From: Welwitschia mirabilis
Lineage: Eukaryota > Gnetophyta > Gnetopsida > Welwitschiales
DNA length: 64,000 nt
Direction of reading: 5' to 3'
NCBI GenBank assembly: GCA_051453625.1
Contig: JBOZIK010000001.1
Coordinates: forward strand, 258,460,575 to 258,524,574
Under the pieces are notes generated by a model that was not told where the DNA came from, ran no database searches, and saw only the letters and a program-made list of their open reading frames with translations. Below, one piece after another: positions 25,839-37,402 of this stretch (the stretch's first letter is position 1; each line of letters begins with the position of its first letter). The position numbers were made by a program, and so were the translations under genes.

Positions 25839-27024
25839 TAAGTTAACTTAAATCATTCCTATGTTAATTATTTAAAAATAATTTAAATATGAACATTATA
25901 AATTAATTTCTAATTAACTAGGAAAATTGATTATATTCATGGTAATTCTAATCCCTAAAGTAATTATGAAATTAAATATACTCATAAGCATCCCAAGTCA
26001 TAAATAATTATAGGATTAATTATATCTTTAGTTACCTTAATTATTAAATAATCATGGAGTTAATTATACCCATTATAATCCTATTTTATGAATCATCTTG
26101 AAGTTAGTTATATTTAAGTTAATCCCCATTTCCAAAGAAAAAATAAGATTAATCATATTTTTAATAACCCAAATCCTTAAATAATTATGAATTTAATTAC
26201 CTCTATGATGGTCCTCATATTAAATAATCATGAATTTAATGATGGTCCTAACCAATAAATGATTAACTAAATTACATTCATAATAATATTAATAACCATG
26301 TAGTAATTATGATCATGAAAAACCCTAGTTACTAAATAATTATATCTATGAAAATCATAATAATCAATTAATCATAAAGTTTATTATATCCATGATAATC
26401 TTAATCTCTAAATAATTATTAAGTTAATTATATTTAAAATAATTCTAATTTCTAATCAATATTAAATAGATAATTAGTGCTTAATTAGATCTTTAAGAAC
26501 TTTATTACCTGATGAATAGGGATAATGGTTTTTACTCATGAAACCCATAATTTCATATGTTAGCTTATAGAGCTTGATCATTTTAAGGAAAACATAATAG
26601 AATATATCATAAGTATATATATATATATACCCTTTAAAAAATAATAATAAATTAAACCTTTATCTAGCTTATATTAACTACATAATCAATTATAAAATAC
26701 CCCCATGCTCTCTAATTGTAATCCTTATTAGTAACTTATATGTCTAATGGAACAAATTCCTTTGTAAGTAAGAAAGAAAAATTACCTTGATCATTTAGTT
26801 TAAATTAATTACCTAATGGTTATAACACAATATTTATTAATAACATATGAACTTTAACTTTTAATTTGATATTTATCCTCTTATCGACCAAATTTGATAA
26901 TAATTTTCACTTCTTCTAGATGGTTCACCATCATTAACCAAGTCTTAAGGCTAATTTCATTACACTAGCTAGTCAACATCAAAATAACTTAAGGACTAAT
27001 CAATAACATGATGATATAAATTAA
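25839..27024 (+). repeat. G1 leader with degenerate tandem repeat of about 44 bases
   Basis: From about 25925 to 26470 a unit resembling TTAATTATATCCATGATAAT plus CTAAATAATTATGAAG recurs roughly ten to twelve times with much variation. The same leader on the minus strand of the other copies (14560-14960, 16930-17390) shows similar units. It lies between the primer site and gag and appears non-coding. Confidence 0.6.
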
Positions 27025-27330
27025 CCTACTATTACTCTTAATCTAGAAGCATTAATGAATGCATTCATGCATCTTCTATCATAGATGATAAATCAAGGTC
27101 AAAATCCACAAATGAACAATGGTACCAATCAATCTAATAAAGATGTGGATATGAGGAAGTTAATTCAAAGATTTACTAAATTAAATCCATCAAAGTTTAT
27201 AGGAGGTTCAAATCCATCAAAAGCATAAGCATGGCTAAGTGATCTTTAAAAGGTTATAGGTGCCTTAGGATTTGATGAATATAAAAAGGCTTCTTTAGCT
27301 ATCTACATGTTATAAGGAGAAGTTAACTAA
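27025..27330 (+). pseudogene. Ty3/gypsy gag N-terminal half, truncated
   Basis: The plus strand reads, in a single frame, LNLEALMNAFMHLLS, then MRKLIQRFTKLNPSKFIGGS, NPSKA, AWLSDL, GALGFDEYKKASLAIYML, with in-frame stops after SKA, SDL, LLS and YML. This is the F.GG.NPs.A..WL capsid opening of plant gypsy gag and the best preserved gag N-terminus in the window. It stops abruptly at 27330, where an Athila-type LTR begins, so the rest was cut off by that insertion or by recombination. Non-functional. Confidence 0.75.
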
Positions 27331-27870
27331 TGTGCTGCTAAATTGTATGTATTTGATGGGGTATTATGAGCTATTTTGTATGACATTTTTATAGGCTTAG
27401 ATGCAACTCTAAGGATTATAAGAATTGATAGATAATCATGGAAATATGTAATTCTTGGCATATTTAGAGGCATTTTAGGAACTTTCTAAGGCTCATTACT
27501 TTAGAGAAAGATCGATAATGCTAGAGCTAATTTTTCTTGAGCTAGAAATATAAAGAGGATTATTATCCCCACTGTCATCCCCACGATAGGTAAGATGACA
27601 ACCCTGCACATGCTAAATCAGATGCTGACGTGGACTAGAGCTTGAACCAATGAAGACCTCTTTTCTAAGAATGTCATTCCCCATGTCATCCTCATAACAT
27701 GAAGGATAAAAAATCATAATGCATGTATTATCATCCCCTTGATCATCTGCATGATAGTCAAGATGACATATAATACAGCCAACCAACTTTCATCCATTTT
27801 ATCTATTTCTTTCTTGAATTAAAGTGCATTTTTCAGTGGATTTTGAGTGGCAGTTTTTCTTTCTGTGTTG

Positions 27871-27878
27871 TATAAATA
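27871..27878 (+). promoter_or_regulatory. TATA box of inner Athila-type LTR
   Basis: TATAAATA followed by a C-rich stretch, at the same place as 20925 and 34129 in the related LTRs. Confidence 0.6.
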
Positions 27879-28027
27879 ACCCCTTCCCCCTCCCTTCCCC
27901 TCTTTTCCTTGACCTTCTTATCCATATTCGATGCAATAGACATTCTCATGATAGAAGATCAAAGGGTAGGAGATCCATCTTGTGAGTTACAGAAAAAAAT
28001 TTCCTTGGTAAAGGGTTATGCATCTTC

Positions 28028-28115
28028 CATTAAGACATGACTATTTTGTAACCTAGATGCTAGTTTGATTTCATTAAGACATGACTATTTTGTAATCTAG
28101 ATGCTAGTTAGATTC
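28028..28115 (+). repeat. 44-base tandem duplication in LTR
   Basis: CATTAAGACATGACTATTTT starts at 28028 and again at 28072. The two units differ by only one or two bases, so this is a recent duplication compared with the age of the LTR. Confidence 0.9.
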
Positions 28116-28613
28116 TTAGTATAAAATTTTTTTTCTTTTATGCATTTATACATTTAATTTCTCTTATGGTTTATATTGTTATTAATTTAATGATAGTCTC
28201 ATTAACGATTTAGATCTTAAGGGCAACCTTCATTAAGGTTGATGAAAGTAGTTTATAATCATTACATTACATTTATTCCACTCACTTAATAGCATAAGTC
28301 GGTCTCGATTAGTGATAGTTTTCCTAGATGATCTAGGTTATATAGGGCCAATATTCCTAACAAGTCAATTCAATACTCAGATAGGTATTCATCTAGGATA
28401 GATTGCATTCACATCACATTACATATTTATTTTCCTGCATTATTCTTAAGTTTGGATACATTTCCCTTGAAAATCAATTCTTCTTCTTCTTCTCTCACAT
28501 ACTTTTAATAGGTTTATGACATTTGGGTCACTCCCATTTATACTAGAGTGTTGTATTTTACAATATACCTATTTTGATTAAACAGAAGTCAGTAANNNNN
28601 NNNNNCCACAACA

Positions 28614-28633
28614 TTTTAGTATTGTTGCCAAGG
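28614..28633 (+). other. Primer-binding site after inner Athila-type LTR
   Basis: TTTTAGTATTGTTGCCAAGG, the better preserved form of the site at 21672. Confidence 0.6.
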
Positions 28634-28787
28634 AAGGCTGCTAATGAGCACGAGAATTGTCATTACTTAGGTGAGTAAATCAAAATTCAATTTGAATATT
28701 TATCTATAGTGATGTTGTATTTTTATTTACGAATTATAGGTTTTTTATTCATCATTTTTAGTTTTTCTAAGTCTGTAATAATAGTTT

Positions 28788-29026
28788 GTCATCCTTTCTA
28801 TCATCAAGACGACATTGGGAACAACAACAAAAATTTTCTCAGTTTAGTTTTTGTCTATGAAATTTTTCTTTTACTTTTTGTAGTTGTTGTCTTGTCTGTC
28901 ATCCCCATGATAAGGTGGATGATAGCCTCTATGTCTATATTTTACTTTTTGCTAAATTTTTGTTTTTTATTTTGCTTTCTATTTTTATCATCCTCTCTAT
29001 CGTCCTTATGACCATAAGGACGATTG
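28788..29026 (+). repeat. Cluster of GTCATCC inverted-repeat motifs in the leader
   Basis: Three copies lie within 240 bases: 28788-28815, 28898-28925 and 28986-29026. The last contains a perfect 10-base inverted repeat, CGTCCTTATG (29001) and CATAAGGACG (29013), around two bases. An open frame of 100 codons covering the cluster (28709-29011) is hydrophobic low-complexity sequence and is not called a gene. Confidence 0.7.
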
Positions 29027-29428
29027 TTATTTTTTTTAATTTTATTTTCTATTATTTTTTATTTGCATGATGTTGTGACATAGTCAATCCAGAAAATAAA
29101 TATCAAAAAGAAAGCTTCTAATATAAGAAGACATTAGAAAAGGACTGGTCAACTTCAAAATAAAATCGGAAACACAATCTCCAAGTGCATACAATATCCC
29201 TTCTAAGTTCAATTTTTTTCTAAATCTAATTCCATGAAAGAAAAGTTTTTATAAGATGATTTAGAAGACAATACCCATTGTACATTTGCTTTTTAAGTGT
29301 TAAGGATCCAAAGAATTTTGATAAAAAGAAGAAACATCAAAGAAACTAGAACTTAATATTCATTGTGTTTTTATTTTCATCTTGAATTATATTCTTCTAT
29401 TTCATTCTTTTCAATTCCAATTACTTTA

Positions 29429-31066
29429 ATGACTATTAATAAAAGGATCCTTGAAAAAATTATTTCTAAAAAGAGGAGAGACTTAAAAAATTCTGAGGAT
29501 AACAGTAAGAAAACACTTTGAGAAATTTTTGTAGAAAGAGGAAGAATAATATAAAATGATGTCAAGAGTAGGAATTGGACCCCTTCCTCTTTTCAACCTT
29601 CTTATTCTTCTACCTCTTCTTTTCAAACTTCATATAGAAATAACAATGAAAATTTTCCACATTTTAGGGATTCCACCTCATTTAGACAAACTTTCTATAA
29701 TTATTTTTTTCAATCCCAATCATCTCCCATATATTACTATGAAGAAGAACCATCTCCCATGAACTAATATGGCGAATAAGATGATTCAAAGAAAGAAAAG
29801 ATTGACAAAATGATAAAGAGACAAGAAAATAATAATAAAAACCTAGAAAATTTAACTAAGATCTTGCAACAAATACTATTACAAATTCAAGGTTCTTTTA
29901 CAATACAACATCCTCGAACCTATTCTACTTCATTCTATCTTGAGTAAAATGAGGAGAACTTATAAAAAAATGATAATAATTCTTGCTTCCAAATAGAAGA
30001 TGAAATTTTGGATCAAACTTCAACATCCTACTCATTAAAAGATGAGAAAAGGGGAGATAAAAATAACACAACTTAATATTTCAATGATCCATGTGAGGAT
30101 GACCATTTATTAGATAATGATATCAAGGTACTTGATTATATCCCTACCATTAATTAATTGCTAGATAATTTAGATAAGGAATTCATTCATGAATAATCTA
30201 AAAATTTTTCAATCAATAATAAATATGATTCTCTTGTTTATCTTAATAATTATTTCTATAAATCCAATAATTTAGAGAATAGATGTAATATTTAATAAGA
30301 GAAGGAAGATTTAGTCATAAACAATAATAACAAAGGGAAGGAAATAATCCAAAAAAATAATGATAAAGATAATAGTAAAGAAACTGACCACAATGAAGGA
30401 ATCATAGAGATTTATTTAAACTTTATATAGGATAGACTTGTTTATTCTACTCATACTTCTACATCCTTTTCACCTATGCCTTTATGTATAACTTCAAGTT
30501 ACATCCTTCCTTTAACTTTTACTTCCACTTTTACATTACCTTATGATCTTAATAATGATAACCTTCCTCCATCTATTCCATTTGAGCCTTTATATAATTC
30601 TCAAAGTCATGTTTTCTTTCTTGACTTTTATAAAACTCATAGATTTTAAGATTCTACTCCTCCTATGTCTTAATCTCTTCCTTTCAAAAATCCATGTGAT
30701 ACTCAAAGTAGCATTCTATATTTTTTGTGCTTTTAATGATCATTCGTTTCAAAAATTTAATTTGAAATATCTTGGAATTTTGAATTGGGATAAGCCTTAT
30801 CTTCTTGATGATAATTCATGATTAGAATTGAATCTTAGGAAGATTTTCAATCTTATTAAAAATTCTCAAAAGTCCTTAAAAACATCTTAGATCCATTCTT
30901 TAAGTAGTACCTTGAATAAATTATATAATGATAATCATGATTTATAGTGTTTTAATAAGAGAATATTTGTCAATAAGATTTATCATGTTTTTATCTCTTA
31001 TTTGAAATCTATAATTTGTTCTCTAAAAGTTTTAACATTTTACTCTCTATTCTTCCAATTTATTTT
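29429..31066 (+). pseudogene. Decayed ORF of about 545 codons, unknown protein, in Athila-like element
   Basis: One frame can be followed from ATG at 29429 to about 30715, then a shifted frame to 31066. All interrupting triplets are TAA, TAG or TGA, each one C-to-T or G-to-A change away from Gln, Arg or Trp codons. Residues 1-50 are basic. Next comes a Ser/Tyr/Gln-rich stretch, then a likely helix (KKEKIDKMIKRQENNNKNLE, then ILQQILLQI). After that the sequence is strongly acidic and Asn-rich (EDDHLLDNDIKVLDYIP), with a Ser/Thr/Pro stretch near 30440-30600. The first part is repeated at 22245-22697. I do not recognise the family. By position it could be the gag-like ORF of this element, but I see no capsid motif or zinc knuckle. 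Confidence 0.55.
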
Positions 31067-33530
31067 ACTCTAGAATGGTGTTATACATTTTATGTTTTAT
31101 TAATTAGTTTTTATTTGTTTTGGCCCTCATTTTTCTGAAAACTATAATACCCAAGTGCACCTTTTATAGAAGTAGTTAAACCTATTAATGGTTAGGTCCT
31201 TTTCTTTTTAAAAAAGTACATCTTAAAAAGGCTTAATTGATACCTCCAACATGAACACTTAGGAAATTCAGAAGTTAATGGATAAAAAGTTAAAAATTAT
31301 TGAAATATCTATTGATTAAAACTTGAACATAATAGTAGCACTTGTCTTGGATTTTTCTCTTATTATTATCTCAATTCCTCCTTAGTTGATTTTTTTGGTA
31401 AACATTATGTTATCACTTGAACATTTTTAACTTGACTAATGTTTTACTTTATAAAGTTATCATAACTAGTAAATATTTTATTTAGGCATTTTAAGTGAAA
31501 ATATTAGATTCACCTATCTTAAGATATTCATACATCTATGAACTTCATTTTGAAGGAAGATGCCTTGGTTCCTTTTATTCTCTCTTAATGATATAAGTCT
31601 TTAGCTGTTTAGGGGTGTTCTTCTTTATTTCTCATCTCATTACTTCATTCTTATCCTTATGAGTACTTAGTCAAGTGGAATTAATTTTAAAGAAAAAAAG
31701 AAAAAGAAACAAAAGAAAAGGAAAAAGAAAAAGAAATAAATAATAACCATAATCTTTTATATTTGAAATAAAACCATGGTCATCATGATGTCTTACTGTA
31801 AGTACATCAGGGTAAATTTTCCTCAGAGGAGTCTTTGGCAATGTGATGTAACACTTGTGTGAAATCCATTAGGGGGTCATTTAGCTATACTATGTGTGTT
31901 CTTACTACTCTAAAAGTGGTTGCACTCCCCTTATCATGAAAATTAAATTTTTACTTAAAGGCTATAGGATCAATGATGTCCTTGGTGTCATCAGATGTAT
32001 TACTTGTTTTCTATACTCATTTTGCATATAGTACTTTCACATGCTCATTCTACTTTTTTTGGATTCTCGTGTTATTTTGGGGTATGAGTAGGCAAGCTCA
32101 TTTTTAAAGAGAGTTTAATCTTATCATTCCTTAATTAAAAACATTATATATCCTTGGTTTTGTCATAATCATTACCTATTCAAGTGGAACTTTATGTGTT
32201 TTTACATTATCTCATGGATTATTATCAAGTGATTTTATGATTTCTACTAAGGAACTTTGCTAGAATGGAATTTTGGATAGGTCAACAATCTTCTTCATGT
32301 TCCTACTTACTCATTTTCATTATGTTTTCCTTAGTTGCTTTATTTAGAATTTTTAAAGTCATTTTGTATCTTCTTCCACATCATAATTAGGACTTGATCA
32401 TTTGGTGGTTTTTTATTCTTTTTTAATTTTCACTTATAGTTTTTATTTATAATGGTTATTTTTTAAGCGCTTTAAATTGATGCATTCCTTTTACTTTGAT
32501 TGGTATGTTCCTTTTGTATTATGCCAATGTTTTTTTTTATTTCTTTGCTTTTTCATTTATATATATTTACTTACATAATTTTGAATGCTCATTGAGTTTA
32601 GGACACATTTGAGAAGTTCTTCTGAGTATTTATTTCTTCTACTTAATGCATTTTCTTCTCTTTGATATCCTTGTTATATAAGTCTTTTTCCATCATTGTC
32701 ATTTAAGGATATTTCTTCATTTTCTACCTTCTTTGTACTTTTTTGTTACTTTTTGATTGCTTGCTTGCTTTTAGACTTTCTTAAGTTTTTCCTATTTATC
32801 CAAACATCTCATTTGATCACGGTTATCCCATGTCTATCAACCCCATGATAGATAGGATGACAATAATTCTTTTTACTTTGTGCAATCTGAGACAACTTGC
32901 TTTACCAGTGTGGGAAATGAAAAACCTTTTTGAGCATTTTTCTTAGATATTAAGCAAAAATTTATAATTTTTTCTAAAAAAAGTATCATGTTTGAGCTTT
33001 CATAATACATATTTATGATGAGTTATTTGGATATCATTACATGTTACTTGAATAAATTTCATGAACTTTATTTAATAGGCCATAGTGGTACACTCATAGA
33101 GTTTTCCTACAGCTATGTTTTAGATCATCTAAAGGAAAAGAATGCTATGTTTAATCTTGTACATTGTCCTTATAGAATACATTAAAATATTTTCATGCAT
33201 CATTCTTTGAGATATTTTTTACTTAAGTTTTACACATTAGCTTCAGTATCACTGTCTCACATTATTATCATTTTTTGAGCTATCATTATTACATTTTATG
33301 ATTTTTTTATGTGTATGACATTCATTTATTCTATAGTGATGTGTTTAAGTAGGAGGCTTATGAATACATTATTGGTTATGTGAATTAATAGGTTTTTTAT
33401 CTCTATTCTTACATGATTAAATTGAACTCAAATTCTATTTTTCTAGTTACTAATTATCTTAATCAAATTACTTGGCAATATGGTTGATCACTCACTTTGT
33501 CAGAGACTAATAAGGTTAAGTAGGAGGCTA
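31067..33530 (+). mobile_element. Athila-like 3' internal region and polypurine tract
   Basis: Pyrimidine-rich, without readable protein domains. Parts at 32126-32345 and 33240-33370 match 50297-50530 and 53200-53360. It ends with GTCAGAGACTAATAAGG and TTAAGTAGGAGGC just before the LTR at 33531. A second purine tract, TTAAGTAGGAGGC, occurs about 180 bases earlier (33346-33358). A hairpin-motif copy lies at 32821-32863. Confidence 0.6.
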
Positions 33531-35032
33531 TGTTATTATGCCAATTTGTAGGAATTTAATGGTATATTTAGATTAACTTTGTAAGATGTTTATATAGGTT
33601 TATATGCAATTCTGATGATTATGAAGAATCAATGGGATGATCATAGAAACACATAATTCTTGGCATATTTGAAGGCATTTAATGCATGTTTTCATACTTA
33701 GTGTGTTGGAGGAAGCTTAATGTTGAAGAAGGCTGATTTACTTTAGATAGAGAGCTTTCAAATAATGTCATCCCCATTATCATCCCTATGATAAACAAGA
33801 TTATAGAACTATATTAGCCTATTATAATAGTGACTTGAATTGGAGATTGGAGTTAATGAGTACCCTTTTCCAAGGAGGTGTCATTCCCAGTAAGGGGTGA
33901 TGATACATTTGGAGTTAACTATGAACCAATTACAAAGCTAGAAGCTAATGAATTATCTATTGTTATGGGGCTTCATCCCTAGTTTCATCCCCATCATAGT
34001 CAGGATGACAACTGTTTTACTTAAATGGGACTATATTATCTTGTGATGGAGTCATGTACCGCACTTGGACTACTAAGGCCTATTTTATGACTCCTAGGGT
34101 TACAGTTCTATAACCTTTAATCTAAAGCTATAAATACCTTTCTTGTCCTCACTTTTATTCATCTTTTATAATTGATGTTCTTGTGATGGAAGACTAAAGA
34201 ATAAGAAGCCCCATCCAATAGCTACAGAGAGAAGTTACCTTTACTATTAAGCTAAACATCCTCCATTAAGATGATGTTACTTTATTATAGGTGGATGTAA
34301 AAGTTTCATAATCAAATTCACTTACTCTTTTACTACAATTGTGTTTATGTTCCATATGGTTTAAGTTGATTATAGTTTAGTAACAATTCTATAATTTATT
34401 TAAGTCATAAGAGTAAATTTTATTAAGGTTGATTTTTTTAGTTTAGATTTCCATTACTATTTCATTTCCATTTCACATCTGCATTACATATTAAATTTAG
34501 CATATCTCATAGTTCATGTTTGTTAGGAACAAGTGATGAACTCTTCTTAATTGATTTGAATTATAGAGATCTAGTTCTTCTAATAGGAGAATTAGGATTT
34601 AAATAGAACTCATCTCATTCAAATTTCACTCATTATATTTCATCTTCATTCATCATTGCATTGTGTTTACATATCTGTTTACTTTCATTTATTAAAAGAT
34701 AAAATACCAAAAATACCCTAACTTTTAGCCTAATGCCTTAAANNNNNNNNNNNNNNNNNNNNNNNNNNNNNNNNNNNNNNNNNNNNNNNNNNNNNNNNNN
34801 NNNNNNNNNNNNNNNNNNNNNNNNNNNNNNNNNNNNNNNNNNTACATATCTGTTTACTTTCATTTATTAAAAGATAAAAGACCAAAAATACCCTAACTTT
34901 TAGCCTAATGCCTTAAATGGATTACAACATTCGGGTTAACTCTCATCTATACTAGTGTTGTTTTTCTATAAGTATTTTAATTTATAGATTTACCTAAAGG
35001 ACTTAAGAATTACATAAATTCATATCACAACA
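33531..35032 (+). mobile_element. Right LTR of Athila-like element
   Basis: It runs from TGTTATTATGCC to ATCACAACA. After removing the 100-N gap (34743-34842) and the 75-base duplicate beside it, the length is about 1.33 kb, matching the left LTR. TATAAATA lies at 34129-34136, and hairpin-motif copies at 33768-33806, 33880-33906 and 33984-34010. Confidence 0.8.
34668..34917 (+). repeat. 75-base repeat flanking a gap (probable assembly artefact)
   Basis: 34668-34742 and 34843-34917 are identical except for one base and lie directly on either side of the 100-N gap at 34743-34842. Overlapping contig ends left unmerged explain this best. Confidence 0.8.
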
Positions 35033-35037
35033 AGTAT
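35033..35037 (+). other. Target-site duplication, right side of Athila-like element
   Basis: AGTAT, partner of AGTAC at 20313-20317, one mismatch. Confidence 0.75.
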
Positions 35038-35795
35038 AAAAAGAGATCATATTTATGACTCATACACCTAACTAGGATGAGTAATCTTCTTATTTTAATT
35101 AGTAATTTTAATACATACATCATTTCCTCATGCTAGCTCTTTAAATCCTTTATAAGCTTATAAGTAAGTCTAATTCATTCAAGAAATGCATCAAAAGAAT
35201 AAATGCAAAAATCTGAAAATTGTTATGTGGTATAATAAGATAATTCTAATAAATAAATCAACTAGTATGATATGAATAAGATTTCCTTATACATCTCAAG
35301 AACATAAAAGTTATGGTAGAGTAAATTTACTCATTTATCTTTCTTGATTCTAGGTAAGAGTGCATGTACTTGTTCAAGTGCTCATTTAATTCAAAATACA
35401 TAATATCTATTAATATCATAACACAAGGGAAAAATATATCCATAATATAGTAAATTTATCACATTTACCAAGAACTTAAATGAGTAAAAAAATAAAAAAT
35501 GTGTAAAACTTATTATTATGTACTCTTGAAAATTCCAATTATTTTATCATGTGCTTTTAATTTCTTACATAATGGGATTATCTAATTTTAAATATTTGGA
35601 TAGAGTTTCTAATAAAGACCTTTTAACATAGTTTTGATCATTTTCATGATAAAGTATGAAAGCTATAACTAAAGTTAATTTGAAATAAGATCTTATTTTG
35701 ATAAGGAATTTAAATAAGGATAATTAATTATTTGACTAAAATCTTAATATCCTTAGTATTTAAGTAAATAAGGTTTACCAATATGGGATATGACA
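35038..35795 (-). mobile_element. G1 gypsy LTR, first LTR, 5' portion
   Basis: It continues the LTR broken at 20317 and matches 12345-13109. On the minus strand it begins TGTCATATCCCATATTGG at 35795, the outer end of the whole G1 array. Confidence 0.8.
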
Positions 35796-35800
35796 CATGC
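35796..35800 (+). other. Target-site duplication, right side of G1 array
   Basis: CATGC, partner of CATGT at 9371-9375. Confidence 0.65.
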
Positions 35801-36149
35801 AATATTTTTATTTCATAAGAATATATTATGGACTAAAATAATAATATCCACCTTTAATGATTCTATCTAAATTGAAGAATATGGAGCATTCTTTACCTTA
35901 TTAGAAATCTTATTAGAGTCTTTTAATTCTAAATTCATCTCATAACTTACTAAAGTCTTAAAGCGTTATGCATGGAAAGAAAAAATATATTTTTATTATA
36001 GGTTGTTTTTATAAACCGATGTCTTAAAAATGATAAAATTATTAACTTTGTAGCATCTCCATCCTTATTAAGGTTTTCAACACTATCTCTAATTGAATCT
36101 TCTTCTACATGTACATAATTATGCATTTATCATAATACATAATTATAAT

Positions 36150-36563
36150 GAATAATATAAAAAGATTATTATCCTTATAATCCATTGAATAAATATGATA
36201 TCTTAAAATGATTACACTTAAGAGGAAGGAAAATCATAGGTTTCTAAAATTAGGAAAGCATTAAGACGATTTGTAGTTGATGCATGTTCCTACATATGTC
36301 CAATCNNNNNNNNNNNNNNNNNNNNNNNNNNNNNNNNNNNNNNNNNNNNNNNNNNNNNNNNNNNNNNNNNNNNNNNNNNNNNNNNNNNNNNNNNNNNNNN
36401 NNNNNTACTAACCAATATAAAAATATTATTATCATTATAATACAGTTAATAAATATAATATCTTAAAATGATTACAATTAATATGAATGAAATTTGTACA
36501 TTTCTAAAACTAGCAAAGAATTAAACAATTTGTAGTGGATGCATGTTCCTACATATTTCCAAT
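36150..36563 (+). repeat. Direct repeat of about 155 bases on both sides of a gap
   Basis: 36150-36305 and 36406-36563 match imperfectly (for example GATGCATGTTCCTACATAT in both, with differences every several bases), separated by 100 N (36306-36405). The divergence is too large for a simple contig overlap, so this is a real old tandem duplication or a mis-joined pair of copies. Apart from this, 35801-36150 shows nothing recognisable. Confidence 0.7.
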
Positions 36564-36595
36564 CTAGAGGTAGCTTAATTTAAGTATCTCTTAGA

Positions 36596-36615
36596 TCTCT
36601 TTCTCTCTCTCTCTT

Positions 36616-36650
<35 letters not shown>

Positions 36651-36651
36651 T
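36596..36651 (+). repeat. (CT)n followed by (TA)n microsatellite
   Basis: CT-rich run to 36630, then about ten TA units. It lies just before the 723-N gap at 36680-37402. Long apparent open frames here (36665-37514) consist of N and are meaningless. Confidence 0.95.
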
Positions 36652-37402
36652 TCCCTCTCTTCTTATGGATGAATTGGTANNNNNNNNNNNNNNNNNNNNN
36701 NNNNNNNNNNNNNNNNNNNNNNNNNNNNNNNNNNNNNNNNNNNNNNNNNNNNNNNNNNNNNNNNNNNNNNNNNNNNNNNNNNNNNNNNNNNNNNNNNNNN
36801 NNNNNNNNNNNNNNNNNNNNNNNNNNNNNNNNNNNNNNNNNNNNNNNNNNNNNNNNNNNNNNNNNNNNNNNNNNNNNNNNNNNNNNNNNNNNNNNNNNNN
36901 NNNNNNNNNNNNNNNNNNNNNNNNNNNNNNNNNNNNNNNNNNNNNNNNNNNNNNNNNNNNNNNNNNNNNNNNNNNNNNNNNNNNNNNNNNNNNNNNNNNN
37001 NNNNNNNNNNNNNNNNNNNNNNNNNNNNNNNNNNNNNNNNNNNNNNNNNNNNNNNNNNNNNNNNNNNNNNNNNNNNNNNNNNNNNNNNNNNNNNNNNNNN
37101 NNNNNNNNNNNNNNNNNNNNNNNNNNNNNNNNNNNNNNNNNNNNNNNNNNNNNNNNNNNNNNNNNNNNNNNNNNNNNNNNNNNNNNNNNNNNNNNNNNNN
37201 NNNNNNNNNNNNNNNNNNNNNNNNNNNNNNNNNNNNNNNNNNNNNNNNNNNNNNNNNNNNNNNNNNNNNNNNNNNNNNNNNNNNNNNNNNNNNNNNNNNN
37301 NNNNNNNNNNNNNNNNNNNNNNNNNNNNNNNNNNNNNNNNNNNNNNNNNNNNNNNNNNNNNNNNNNNNNNNNNNNNNNNNNNNNNNNNNNNNNNNNNNNN
37401 NN

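Larger units (their letters stand above)
27331..28613 (+). mobile_element. Second Athila-type LTR, inner
   Basis: It begins TGTGCTGCTAAATTGTATG and ends CCACAACA before a primer site. It is closer to the LTR at 53649 than to the LTRs at 20318 and 33531. It contains a TATA box at 27871 and three hairpin-motif copies. A 10-N gap lies at 28596-28605. No matching second LTR with a target duplication was found, so it came from a separate or recombined element. Confidence 0.7.
20318..35032 (+). mobile_element. Athila/Tat-like Ty3/gypsy element, composite and nested
   Basis: A left LTR (20318-21671) and a right LTR (33531-35032) resemble each other more than the third LTR inside (27331-28613), and a target duplication flanks the pair. 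Between them lie internal sequence, a 100-N gap, a plus-strand G1 fragment (22798-27330), the second LTR, and more internal sequence with a decayed ORF. The Athila/Tat label rests on the primer site of TTTTGGNATCNNTGCCNAGG form and the GGACTAANAAGGTTAAG-type purine-tract region. No pol domain could be read anywhere in it. Confidence 0.7.

Noticed and set aside
28709-29011. 100-codon hydrophobic frame resembling a membrane protein
   Set aside because: It is a T-rich leader containing three hairpin motifs; the related leader at 21700-22050 has no such frame.
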